A stretch of 23,649 bases of DNA, taken from contig JBAZPL010000011.1 of assembly GCA_041648155.1 (NCBI GenBank), positions 1-23,649 of the forward strand. Direction: 5' to 3'. The translations under genes and the position numbers were made by a program. Positions 13,238 to 21,600 of the stretch are shown one piece after another. Positions within the stretch are counted from its first letter, which is position 1. Each line of letters opens with the position of its first letter. The notes beneath the pieces are model-generated. The model was not told the origin of the DNA, did not search any database, and saw only the letters and a list, made by a program, of their open reading frames with translations. Origin of the DNA: SSS58A sp041648155. GTDB taxonomy: Bacteria > Krumholzibacteriota > Krumholzibacteriia > Krumholzibacteriales > Krumholzibacteriaceae.

Positions 13238-16200
13238 ATGATAACAACAACTCTCGCAAGGGTGAGCCTTGCCGTTTTCCTTCTCGCCGGAAATGCGCAG
13301 GCCGGCATCCTGACGAAACAGATTTATTTCGAGCACCCCGGCGTCGCGCGTGTGCCCGGAGGCGTCCTCCTCACGATTCCTGGCTGCCGCTCCATCGCCG
13401 GTCCCGGTGAGCCGATCCTGCCCGTGTATCCGGCCTGCTTCATCATCCCGCCCGGGGAAGCCGTTTCCCGGATCCTCATCGAACCGACCGAGACGATCAC
13501 GCTTGAGGGATCTCACGATGTCGCGCCGATGCAGCCGCAAGCGCCCCTCGGAACGACCATCCCTTCCGGATTCATCAGGAACGCGGCGATCTACCAATCG
13601 TCGCAGCCTTTCCCCGCCGACCGCGGCGTTCTCGCGACGGAGCAGACGATCGCCGGGGTGCGGCTCGCGTTCGTGAACATCTATCCGTGCATGCTCGTTC
13701 CTTCCACGGGCACCGTTCTCTTCTCGCCGTCGGTCCGGGTCACGATAGAGACCGCCCCTTCGGCCGGCGCGGCATCCGCCGCGCCTTTCGCGCGGACGCG
13801 GGCGGCTCTCGGCGCGCTGCGGAACCGGGTGGAGAATCCCGACCTCTCGATCGAATATGCACCGCCGGTTTCATCCCTCGCGGAAACGCCCGCCGCGGGG
13901 GAAATCGTTCACTACGTCATCATCACGAGCCCCACGTTCGTCCCCTCCTTTCAGCCGCTCGTGGACCTCAAGGCCCGCTGCGGGATGCGCGCCCGAATCG
14001 TCGATACGGCATGGATCGCGGCGAACTACGGCGGGGCCGATCTGCAGGAGAAGATCCGGAACTTCGTTCGATTCGCCTACGAGAACTGGCAAACGACGTA
14101 CGTTCTTCTCGGAGGAGACACCGAAGTGATCCCGCACCGCGGATTCTACGTGAAGGTCGGAATGACGGTCGACTCGAACATCCCCTCCGATCTCTATTAC
14201 TCCTGTCTGGACGGAAACTGGAATAACGACGGCGACCCGTACTTCGGCGAACCCGGCGAGGAAGACCTTCTGAGCGAGGTTATCGTGGGAAGGCTCCCGG
14301 TCGACTCCCCCGAAGAAATCGCGAACGCCATCAACAAAATTTCAAGTTATACACTCACTCCGATTCCAGCGCAATGCACAAGCGTCGGACTTTTCGGGGA
14401 GCTCCTCTGGTCGATCGCGGGCGTCAACACATGGGGCGGCGATTACAAAAACGAAATCCGCTACGGCTCATCGAGCTGGGGATTCACGACCGCCGGGGTT
14501 CCCTCCGGATTCTCGACGCCGGTCCTCTACGACTCCGAAGCCGGCTCCTGGAACGTGAACGATGTCCTTCCGATCCTCAACGGCGGAATCAACCTCGTGA
14601 ATCATTGCGGCCATTCGAACCTCTATTCGGTCATGCGGCTCGCCACGTGGGACGTGGCCTCCCTCACGAACGACGGCGTTTCGGCGGGCTTTTTCGTCTG
14701 CTATTCCCAGGGCTGTTATGCGGCGGCGTTCGACAACCGCGACGAGGCGGGGACGATCCGCACCGATGATTGCATCGCCGAAGAGCTCGTCACGGACGCG
14801 CATGGCGCCGTCGCCTTTATCGGGAACACACGCTTCGGATGGGACGCGCCCGGCTCGACGTGCGGCGTTTCCCAGTTCTTCGATCGCCAGTTCTTCGACG
14901 CGATATTCGGCGAGGGGATCACGCGGCTCGGGGACGCGCTCGAGGCTTCGCGGATCGACAATATCTCGTACATCAGCTACGACGCCGTTCGCTGGGTATA
15001 CTATGGAATGTGCCTCCTCGGAGACCCGGCATTGAGCGTCTGGACCGACACGCCCCGCGCAATCGCCGCCGAGCATGACAGCGTCCTCTTCGCGGGCCAG
15101 GGCGGATTCGAGGTCCGCGTCTCCGACGACGACGGCCCCCTCCAGGGCGCGCTCGCGAGCCTCAGCTCGACGTCCCCGGACGCCTATTGCGCGGCGGTCA
15201 CCGACGCATCGGGAACGGCTCTCCTGCAACCGTGTCCGATCGAGGGGGAGAATCTTCTCCTCTCCATCGTATCTCCGAATCATTACCCGCACGCCGATAC
15301 GGTCGCCGTCGCGCAGCTCGCCGCGTACCTCCCCTCCGTAGCCCTCCTCGCCGTGAACGACGACACCGCGGGAGGCGCGGGAGACGGGGACGGCGTCGCC
15401 GAGGCGGGCGAAAGGGCGGCCCTTACGATCACTGTGGGAAACATCGGCCTCAGTCCGCTGACGAATGTCGGAATTACGCTGGCGGTCGCCGACACGACGG
15501 TGATGGTTCTCTCCGGCGCTGTATTCGCGGGAGATATCGCCCCGGGGGCGAACACGGTGCTCGATCGCGCATTCTCCATCGAGATCGGAACCTGCGCCCG
15601 GAACTCGGACATCGCAACGCTCGAATTCACCGTCATGGCCGGCGAGGGGACATGGAAAATACCGCTCGCGCTCCCGGTGAGCGCCCCCGACGTCACGCTC
15701 GAGTCGTTCGCGCTCTCGGACGCGGCGTACGGCAACGGAAACGGCTGCCTCGAAGCGTGGGAATTCCAGATTCTCTCGTGCGTGTACCGGAACCGGGGTT
15801 CGACCGACGCGATCTCCCCGGTGCTCACCCTCGCGTTCCCGGAAAATTCGTTCGGCCGGCCGATCAGGGCCTCGGTCGAAATGCCGCTCATCCCCGCGGG
15901 AAGCGCGGTCTCCTTCCCGGGGGAGCTTCTCTGGTTCGTGAACGAGGCGACCCCCCCCTTCTCGGAAATCGCGCTGATCCTTACCCTCGAAGGCCGGAAC
16001 ATGGAATCGCGCGCCGAAACGATCCGCGTGCGGACGTGCGGCTACGGCCTCGACGACCCGGTCGATGCGGAGGGATCGTTCAGCCGGCGCGCAATCGTCG
16101 GCGTCGACCAGTGGCACGTGAGCACCGAGCGATACCATTCGGCGCCGTCGAGCTGGAAATGCGGAAAATCTTCGGCGGGGACCTACGCGAACATAATGGA

Positions 16201-16897
16201 ATCGGTCCTCACGCTCCCTCCCCTCTGCCTCTTCGACAATTCGCGCCTGACCTTCTGGCATCGGTTGAACGCCGAGGCGGGCACGGTCTATCCATACTGG
16301 GCCCTCGACGCCGGGGTCGTGGAGCTGTCGCAGGATAAGGGTGCCACGTGGAAGATCATTTCCCCCACCGTCATCTATCCGTCGCGCGCGAGCCCGTACA
16401 ATACGATCTTCCTCGCCGCCTACCAGCGGTGCTATTCAGGCGCTTTCGACTGGAAGATGGAGACGTTCGACCTCTCCCTGTACTACGGCCCCGTGCTCAT
16501 CCGATTCCATTTCGCGAGCGACGAGCAGTATGGATTCGAAGGATGGTATATCGACGACGTCGGCGTCACCACCGACATCCCGACGGACGCGGACGGTTAC
16601 GAAACGCCGCGCGCGCGCGGCGCGAACCGGCTCGAGCCGGCCTACCCGAATCCGTTCAATCCGCGCACCATCATCCCCTTCGAGCTCGCCGGGCGAAGCG
16701 CTGTCGAGATGAAGATCTTCGACGCCGCGGGAAGACTCGTGAGGACGCTCGTCGAGCAGATTTACGAACAGGGAAGACATGCAGCCGTTTGGGACGGAAA
16801 GGATAACAGAGGCGCCGCGGTCGCGAGCGGCATCTATTTCTGCAGATTCAGGACGGGCGTATACACGGCGACGACGAGACTCGCGCTCGTCCGATGA
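13238..16897 (+). CDS. Secreted gingipain-like (C25) cysteine protease with C-terminal FlgD-like sorting module
   Basis: A 1219-residue exported protease. Residues 1-22 are a signal peptide (LARVSLAVFLLAGNAQA, cleaved before Gly23). Residues 23-220 look like the beta-rich C25 propeptide. The caspase-like catalytic domain spans about 225-605, with VLLGGDTEVIP, the histidine motif NHCGHS (His459) and the nucleophile YSQGCYAAAF (Cys493), in gingipain order. Residues about 690-930 hold two CARDB/Ig-like repeats, each beginning with an acidic turn (GDGDGVAEAGE; GNGNGCLEAWE). Residues 945-1110 resemble a jelly-roll module ending in GWYIDDVGV. The tail from 1130 has YPNPFNP (1136-1142) and a GRLVRTL...DGKDNRGAAVASGIYF module typical of FCB secreted proteins. 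The ATG at 13238 is chosen because the signal peptide begins there and the earlier in-frame start (13136) lies upstream of the promoter; its ribosome binding site is weak. Secretion by a type IX-like route is inference. Confidence 0.88.
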   Translation: MITTTLARVSLAVFLLAGNAQAGILTKQIYFEHPGVARVPGGVLLTIPGCRSIAGPGEPILPVYPACFIIPPGEAVSRILIEPTETITLEGSHDVAPMQPQAPLGTTIPSGFIRNAAIYQSSQPFPADRGVLATEQTIAGVRLAFVNIYPCMLVPSTGTVLFSPSVRVTIETAPSAGAASAAPFARTRAALGALRNRVENPDLSIEYAPPVSSLAETPAAGEIVHYVIITSPTFVPSFQPLVDLKARCGMRARIVDTAWIAANYGGADLQEKIRNFVRFAYENWQTTYVLLGGDTEVIPHRGFYVKVGMTVDSNIPSDLYYSCLDGNWNNDGDPYFGEPGEEDLLSEVIVGRLPVDSPEEIANAINKISSYTLTPIPAQCTSVGLFGELLWSIAGVNTWGGDYKNEIRYGSSSWGFTTAGVPSGFSTPVLYDSEAGSWNVNDVLPILNGGINLVNHCGHSNLYSVMRLATWDVASLTNDGVSAGFFVCYSQGCYAAAFDNRDEAGTIRTDDCIAEELVTDAHGAVAFIGNTRFGWDAPGSTCGVSQFFDRQFFDAIFGEGITRLGDALEASRIDNISYISYDAVRWVYYGMCLLGDPALSVWTDTPRAIAAEHDSVLFAGQGGFEVRVSDDDGPLQGALASLSSTSPDAYCAAVTDASGTALLQPCPIEGENLLLSIVSPNHYPHADTVAVAQLAAYLPSVALLAVNDDTAGGAGDGDGVAEAGERAALTITVGNIGLSPLTNVGITLAVADTTVMVLSGAVFAGDIAPGANTVLDRAFSIEIGTCARNSDIATLEFTVMAGEGTWKIPLALPVSAPDVTLESFALSDAAYGNGNGCLEAWEFQILSCVYRNRGSTDAISPVLTLAFPENSFGRPIRASVEMPLIPAGSAVSFPGELLWFVNEATPPFSEIALILTLEGRNMESRAETIRVRTCGYGLDDPVDAEGSFSRRAIVGVDQWHVSTERYHSAPSSWKCGKSSAGTYANIMESVLTLPPLCLFDNSRLTFWHRLNAEAGTVYPYWALDAGVVELSQDKGATWKIISPTVIYPSRASPYNTIFLAAYQRCYSGAFDWKMETFDLSLYYGPVLIRFHFASDEQYGFEGWYIDDVGVTTDIPTDADGYETPRARGANRLEPAYPNPFNPRTIIPFELAGRSAVEMKIFDAAGRLVRTLVEQIYEQGRHAAVWDGKDNRGAAVASGIYFCRFRTGVYTATTRLALVR

Positions 16898-16912
16898 TCA
16901 TCCGGCGCCGTA

Positions 16913-17497
16913 TCATCCGATGAATTCCACGAAACCGCGTTCGATGTCGTAGAACGCCCCGACGACGCGAAGCGCTCCCCGGTCGACGAGATCCTTCAGA
17001 ACGCCCTCGCCGCCCTCGAGCGTCGCCACGAGCGATTTCACATTCTCCCGAGCGGCGGCGTCGACGACGTCGCCGAAGCGATCCTTCGCCTTCTCCACCG
17101 CCGGCGCGAGCGCCGCTAGGATCACGGAGAGACACCCGGGAGCCTTCCCCCCTTCGACCGCGGCCGTGACGGCGCCGCAGCGCGAATGCCCCATCACGAC
17201 GATGAGCGGGACGCCGAGATGAGCGGCCGCGTACTCGAGGCACGCGACGCCGAGATCGTCGACAATATTGCCGGCCGTCCGCACGACGAACAGGTCCCCG
17301 AGCCCCTGATCGAAGACGATCTCGGGGGGAACTCGCGAATCCGAGCACGCGACGATAGCCGCGCGAGGATGCTGCCCCTCTGCGACCTCGCCGCGCCGCT
17401 CCGGATCCTGCCGCGGATGCAGGCTCGTGCCGGCCGCGAAACGCGCGTTCCCTTCGATGAGCTCCGCGAGCGAGCGCTCGGAACCATGAGCTTTCAT
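16913..17497 (-). CDS. Beta-class carbonic anhydrase
   Basis: A 194-residue zinc enzyme interconverting CO2 and bicarbonate. The zinc site is complete: ACSDSRV (Cys51, catalytic Asp53) and GHSRCGA (His104, Cys107), within the family signature order and with RTAGNIV (73-79) between them. There is no signal peptide, so it is cytoplasmic. The ATG at 17497 overlaps the stop of the upstream methyltransferase frame as ATGA. This makes it the last gene of a leftward operon with a cation ATPase, and bicarbonate/pH supply may serve ion transport (inference). Its stop lies only 15 nt from that of the convergent C25 protease, with no obvious terminator hairpin between them. A longer in-frame extension reaching 18106 is a shadow of the methyltransferase. 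Confidence 0.94.
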   Translation of the reverse strand: MKAHGSERSLAELIEGNARFAAGTSLHPRQDPERRGEVAEGQHPRAAIVACSDSRVPPEIVFDQGLGDLFVVRTAGNIVDDLGVACLEYAAAHLGVPLIVVMGHSRCGAVTAAVEGGKAPGCLSVILAALAPAVEKAKDRFGDVVDAAARENVKSLVATLEGGEGVLKDLVDRGALRVVGAFYDIERGFVEFIG

Positions 17498-18194
17498 GCA
17501 ATATGTCCTTTCCTCGCCGGCGCGCCTGCCGTGATCTCGCAGAAAACGCTCGACGAATCGATCTCGACGACGCGCGCGCTCACGCCGAGCTCCTCGACGA
17601 GCGCGGCGAACTGCCGCGCCCCCATCGTCGTCGCGGTGAAGCCGTCCGTGCACACGATCGTGCCGTCGCGCGTCCTCTCCCGGTCGATCTCTCCCACGAG
17701 GCCCTCTTCGGCCTGCAGAGCGAACCACTCGAGCCGGTGCTCCCAGAACGCCCCGCTGTAGCTCGAAAAGAGCGCGAGCCCGCCCGGGCGCGTCACGCGT
17801 ATGCTCTCCCGCACGAGCGCGCGCGCGTCGACGTGGAACGCGGAAATACCGTTCTGGATGCACACGACACGGTCGAACGCGCCGTCGCGAAAACCGAGCC
17901 GGCCGGCATCCATCTGCGCGAACGTGCAGTTTCCAAAGGCTCAAGCGCCGCGCTTCCGTACGCGAGGCTCTCGAAGGAGGTGTCGATTCCGCAGACGATC
18001 CTCGCCTTTCGCGCGAGAGGCCCCAGCACGCGCCCGCAGCCGCACCCGAGCTCGAGAACCGCGTCGGCGGGCCGCACACTCGCGAGCACATGATCGATCT
18101 CGGCATCCAGGTATTGGAGGACCCGCGGAGGCGCGATCGCGTAGACCCGCTCGAGGCGACCGGCCGATAGTTTCTCGCGATAATATCCCGACAT
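17494..18194 (-). pseudogene. SAM-dependent class I methyltransferase split by a -1 frameshift
   Basis: The N-terminal part, from ATG 18194, reads MSGYYREKLSAGRLERVYAI and then motif I VLELGCGCGRV (46-56) with the acidic end of strand 2 at GIDTSF (Asp71), as far as AYGSAALEP. The methyltransferase sense then continues in another frame: FGNCTFAQMDAGRL, the post-II motif DRVVCIQNGISAF, RPGGLALFSSYSG and the end at 17494. The shift lies within 17925-17943; one missing base explains it (701 nt from ATG to stop, not a multiple of 3). No canonical slippery heptamer is present (local codons GAG CCT TTG GAA). It could be an inactivating deletion, a sequencing or assembly error, or unusual recoding. 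It starts 1 nt after the ATPase stop and its end overlaps carbonic anhydrase (ATGA), so it was built as an operon member. The substrate is unknown. Confidence 0.82.
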
Positions 18195-18195
18195 G

Positions 18196-20787
18196 TCAGG
18201 AACGCGCCGATTCGCGCGTCATCGCTTTTCCCTTCCAGCTATTGATCACCTTGATCGCCTCGAACCACGTGATGCTCATAAAGCCTGCGGCAATGCATAT
18301 GAGGAGATCGGCGATCCGTGGAGCCTCGAACAGAAACAGCTTTTGCAGAAACGGAACGTAGAGGACGAGACCGAGAAACGCCATCGCTCCCCCCGACGAC
18401 CACCATGCCGCTTTGTTCGGGGCCCGGAGCGTATCGAAGAACGTGCGCGACCAGGACCGGTTCGTGAAAATGAGACCCAGATTCGCGACGACGAGGGTCG
18501 CGAAAGCAAGGGCACGCGCCGCGTTCTCGCTGTGTCCAAGCGTCCGGGCGAAAATAAACACGAGTGTCGCGACGGCGAGAACGCTCAAGCCCTGCAGGAT
18601 GCTCAGGCCCGCCGTGCGTTTGCCGATAAGCGGCTCCTTCGCGTCGCGCGGCGGCCGCCGCATGATATCCTTCTCTTCCGGCTCCGCTTCGAAAACGACG
18701 GAGCACGCCGGATCGATGATGAGCTCCATAAAGACGATGTGCACGGGAAAGAGAATCAGCGGCCACTTGAAGAGCACCGGTATCAGCGAGAGCCCCGCGA
18801 TCGGAACGTGTATCGCGAGGATATACGCCATCGCCTTCTTGAGATTATCGAAGATTCTTCTCCCCATCTTCACGGCCTTCACGATCGACGAGAAATCGTC
18901 GTCGAGAAGAACGAGCGAAGCGGCCTCGCGCGCGACGTCCGTGCCCCTGCCACCCATCGCGATTCCGATATGCGCCGACTTGAGCGCCGGCGCGTCGTTG
19001 ACGCCGTCCCCCGTCATGACGACGATCTCCCCGTTCGCCTTGAACGCCTCGACGAGAGTGAGCTTCTGCTCCGGCATGACCCGGGCGAAGATGTTCGTCG
19101 TCCTCACGTGCCGCTCGAGCTCGGCGCGACCGATCTTCTCGAGCTCGTAGCCCGTGATGACCTCTTCCGCCGGCTCGAGGCCGGCCTGCCGGGCGATATT
19201 GCGCGCCGTGCCGGGATAATCTCCCGTCACCATCACCACGCGTATGCTGGCGTCGTAACATTCCCTGATCGAGGCTGAAACCTCGGGGCGGACGGGATCG
19301 GCGAGCCCGACGAGCCCGAGGAACTGGAATTGAAAATCGTGCTGCCCTCCGGGAAGCTCCTCCTCGCGGAAAAAGGCCTTCGCGACGCCGAGCACGCGCA
19401 GGCCCCTGTCGGCCATGCGGGCCACGTGGATCGAGAGAGTCTCCGTTTCAAGGGCGCTGAAATGGCAGAGATCCCCGATGACCTCAGGCGCCCCCTTCGC
19501 CGCGATGACGAACTCGTCCCCGGCGGGGGAATTCCAGACGCGCGAGATCGCGAGAAGCTTCTCGGATATCGGATACTCGTGCACGAGAGTCCAGTCGTCA
19601 TGAAGGTGCTCGGTGTGCGCCAGGTAGTAATCGCCGAACTGCTTGAACGCCTTCTCCATCGGATCGAAGGGATCGCGTTGGCTCGCGAGAATCGAGAATT
19701 CGACGATCTCGTGAAAGGTCTCGGGCAACGGCTCTTCGCTTCGGTAGTGCACGTCGTGCCACGCGCCCTTCGCAAAGAGCTCGCTCACCGACATCTGATT
19801 CATGGTGAGCGTCCCCGTCTTGTCGACACAGAGAACGGTCGCGGACCCGAGCGTCTCGATCGCGGGCATAAACCTCGTCAGGACGCGCTTCTGCGAGAGG
19901 TGCCAGGCGCCGAGCGCGAGAAAGATCGTGAGGACGACGGGGAACTCCTCCGGAAGTATCGCCATGGCGAGCGTGAGCCCGGCGAGAAATCCACCGAGCC
20001 AGTCGGCCCTCGTGAATCCGTAGGTGACGATGACGAGAATGCACAGTATCAGCCCGACCAACGCGAAATTCCGGACAAGTCGTCCCGTCTCCTTCTGAAG
20101 CAGCATCTCCCCCGGTTTCACCGACTGGAGCGCCTTTCCGATCTTGCCGATCTCGCTCCGCGCTCCGGTCGCCTTCACCTCGGCGACTCCCTGACCCCGC
20201 ACAACCATGGTCCCCGAGTAGAGAAAGGGAAGCCCGTCGCCGCCCGGACGCCCCATCTCGGCGCTCCCGTCCCAGACGCTCTTCGTCACGGAGAGCGACT
20301 CCCCGGTGAGAAGCGACTCGTCGGTCGAGAGATTGCTGTGCCAGAGCACGATTCCGTCCGCCGGCACACGATCTCCCTCGGCGAGAACGATGATATCGCC
20401 GCGGACGACTTCGCGCCCCGCGATACGCTTCTCCGCACCGTCCCGTACGACGAGCGCGCGGGGACTCGACATGTTTTTCAGGGCTTCGAGGGCCCGCTCC
20501 GTCTTGCGCTCCTGGTAAAAGGTGATCGCCATGATAACGAAGACGAAGCTGAGGAGCATGAACCCCTCCTGCACCTCGCCGAGCACGAAGTAGATCGTCC
20601 CGCATGCGACGAGGAGCAGAAACATCGGTTCGCGCACGACGTCGAAAGCGATGGTGAAGATGGTGCGCCGCGCCGTGCTGGGGAGCTCGTTGTAACCATC
20701 CTCCGCGAGCCGTTTCGCGGCTTCCGCCTCGGACAGCCCCGAAATCGAGTCCAGCGCGAACTCCGTATTATGCGGTTTGTGCGACAC
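18196..20787 (-). CDS. Cation-translocating P-type ATPase, P2-like (probable calcium-type)
   Basis: An 863-residue integral membrane ion pump. It has an N-terminal cation-ATPase domain (LSEAEAAKRLAEDGYNELP), the actuator loop LTGES (160-164), the phosphorylation site CVDKTGTLT (Asp322), the nucleotide-binding KGAPE (431-435) and the hinge MTGDGVNDAP (591-600), plus about ten hydrophobic segments. The M4 ion motif is PEEFP (279-283), not the PEGLP of SERCA/PacL or the PEMLP of MgtA; M6 reads MELIIDP. This fits a bacterial P2 subgroup whose ion is usually annotated as calcium but is not settled. No heavy-metal CPC or HMA domain is present. I start at GTG 20787, 5 nt after GGAGGAGG; the longer ATG at 20811 would include that site. 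It lies 31 nt after the DUF2179-type gene and 1 nt before the methyltransferase, in one leftward operon. Confidence 0.9.
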   Translation of the reverse strand: MSHKPHNTEFALDSISGLSEAEAAKRLAEDGYNELPSTARRTIFTIAFDVVREPMFLLLVACGTIYFVLGEVQEGFMLLSFVFVIMAITFYQERKTERALEALKNMSSPRALVVRDGAEKRIAGREVVRGDIIVLAEGDRVPADGIVLWHSNLSTDESLLTGESLSVTKSVWDGSAEMGRPGGDGLPFLYSGTMVVRGQGVAEVKATGARSEIGKIGKALQSVKPGEMLLQKETGRLVRNFALVGLILCILVIVTYGFTRADWLGGFLAGLTLAMAILPEEFPVVLTIFLALGAWHLSQKRVLTRFMPAIETLGSATVLCVDKTGTLTMNQMSVSELFAKGAWHDVHYRSEEPLPETFHEIVEFSILASQRDPFDPMEKAFKQFGDYYLAHTEHLHDDWTLVHEYPISEKLLAISRVWNSPAGDEFVIAAKGAPEVIGDLCHFSALETETLSIHVARMADRGLRVLGVAKAFFREEELPGGQHDFQFQFLGLVGLADPVRPEVSASIRECYDASIRVVMVTGDYPGTARNIARQAGLEPAEEVITGYELEKIGRAELERHVRTTNIFARVMPEQKLTLVEAFKANGEIVVMTGDGVNDAPALKSAHIGIAMGGRGTDVAREAASLVLLDDDFSSIVKAVKMGRRIFDNLKKAMAYILAIHVPIAGLSLIPVLFKWPLILFPVHIVFMELIIDPACSVVFEAEPEEKDIMRRPPRDAKEPLIGKRTAGLSILQGLSVLAVATLVFIFARTLGHSENAARALAFATLVVANLGLIFTNRSWSRTFFDTLRAPNKAAWWSSGGAMAFLGLVLYVPFLQKLFLFEAPRIADLLICIAAGFMSITWFEAIKVINSWKGKAMTRESARS

Positions 20788-20818
20788 CCCGACCTCCTCC
20801 GTAAGCGGCATTCGCCGC

Positions 20819-21421
20819 CTACTTGCTCTTTCTCCAGAAACCGAGGTGCGCGAGATAGCTTTTCATCCGCGAGGTCTCGCTCTCGCGGAAGATGCCTTCC
20901 CGCGCAAACTGGACGTCCTCGATCGTGTAGAAGGCCCGCGGGTTGTACCGGTTGATGATCTCGATGACGTGATCGAGATCGCTCCGCTTTATGATCGTGT
21001 AGATGAGGTTCACGTCTCCCCGGGCTCCCTGCGCGTTGACGCTCGTGACCCCGTAATCCTCCGACTTCAGGTGCTCGATGAGCGCGGAGGCTTCGGCGCT
21101 CGTCACGATGCGGATGAGGATAGTCCCCATCGCGAGCCGCTCCTCGATGTACATGCCGACAAAAGTGCCCATAGCGAATCCGCTCGCGTAGGCGAAGTAA
21201 TAGAAGGGATTCGTAAGGTTCAGCATGATCTGGCGGATCGCGAAAAGCCAGATAAGCACCTCGAAGAAACCGAGGAACGGGGCGATGAACCGGTGCCCCC
21301 GCCCGATGAAGATTATCCGCATCGTTCCGATCGAGCAGTCGAAGATGCGGGCGAGGAAGATGAGCCCCGGAATGACTACCCAGACAATGAGTTGGTGGCC
21401 GAGCTCCGTGCCTTCACCCAT
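20819..21421 (-). CDS. DUF2179/DUF5698 (UPF0316-type) membrane protein
   Basis: A 200-residue protein with three membrane segments (about 10-27, 45-63 and 72-92) containing the family-like IFLARIFDCSIGTMRIIFIGRG and FFEVLIWLFAI, followed by a cytoplasmic domain with the DUF2179 look (GVTSVNAQGARGDVNLIYTIIKR; HVIEIINRYNPRAFYTIEDV). The C-terminal half resembles domains with cyclic-di-AMP-receptor-like ferredoxin folds, but no function is established. It is the first gene of the operon leading to the P-type ATPase 31 nt downstream, so a role as sensor or partner of ion transport is conceivable. The start at 21421 has only a weak upstream purine run (GAAGAAAGAG), so the exact first codon is uncertain. 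Confidence 0.88.
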   Translation of the reverse strand: MGEGTELGHQLIVWVVIPGLIFLARIFDCSIGTMRIIFIGRGHRFIAPFLGFFEVLIWLFAIRQIMLNLTNPFYYFAYASGFAMGTFVGMYIEERLAMGTILIRIVTSAEASALIEHLKSEDYGVTSVNAQGARGDVNLIYTIIKRSDLDHVIEIINRYNPRAFYTIEDVQFAREGIFRESETSRMKSYLAHLGFWRKSK

Positions 21422-21471
21422 AATGCTCTTTCTTCATAAGCGCCCCGAGCCCGGCACGATCCGCGAAATCG

Positions 21472-21493
21472 CGCGAGTCCCCGGGGACGCGCG
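21472..21493. repeat. Palindrome between the RRM terminator and the DUF2179-ATPase operon
   Basis: GTCCCCGGGGAC (21477-21488) is a perfect 12-bp palindrome. After one mismatched base on each side, the match resumes with CGCG on both flanks (21472-21475 and 21490-21493). It lies about 50 nt upstream of the DUF2179 ATG and directly after the terminator T-run. It may be an operator of the ion-transport operon or just a GC-rich spacer. Confidence 0.4.
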
Positions 21494-21537
21494 TAAAAAG
21501 CGCGCCGGAGGGCTCCTCACGGAAGCCTCCCCGGCGC
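21494..21537 (-). terminator. Rho-independent terminator of the RRM gene
   Basis: Read leftward, GCGCCGG (21537-21531) pairs with CCGGCGC (21508-21502), with an imperfect inner stem (GGAGGCTTCC...GGAGCCCTCC). GC and five T (21498-21494) follow. It lies 64 nt past the RRM stop codon and before the DUF2179 gene, separating the two leftward units. Confidence 0.8.
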
Positions 21538-21600
21538 ACGTTCGTTATCTCATTTCCCTGCTACGAGCATTCAAGCCCGCTTCACGCGTTCGCCCCGCCG

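Noticed and set aside
14468..16261. 597-codon leftward open frame opposite the C25 protease
   Set aside because: Antisense shadow of low-complexity charged composition; the protease frame explains the region fully.
17925..17943. Programmed -1 ribosomal frameshifting in the methyltransferase
   Set aside because: No X XXY YYZ heptamer and no evident downstream stem placed to stimulate slippage; a lost base is simpler, though not excluded by sequence alone.
16913..18106. 397-codon reading of the carbonic anhydrase frame, as if fused to an N-terminal domain
   Set aside because: The first 203 codons are an out-of-frame reading of the methyltransferase; the carbonic anhydrase has its own ATG at 17497 in an ATGA overlap.
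19330..20955. 541-codon rightward open frame opposite the P-type ATPase
   Set aside because: Antisense shadow; composition dominated by Arg, Asp, Glu and His, with no motif.
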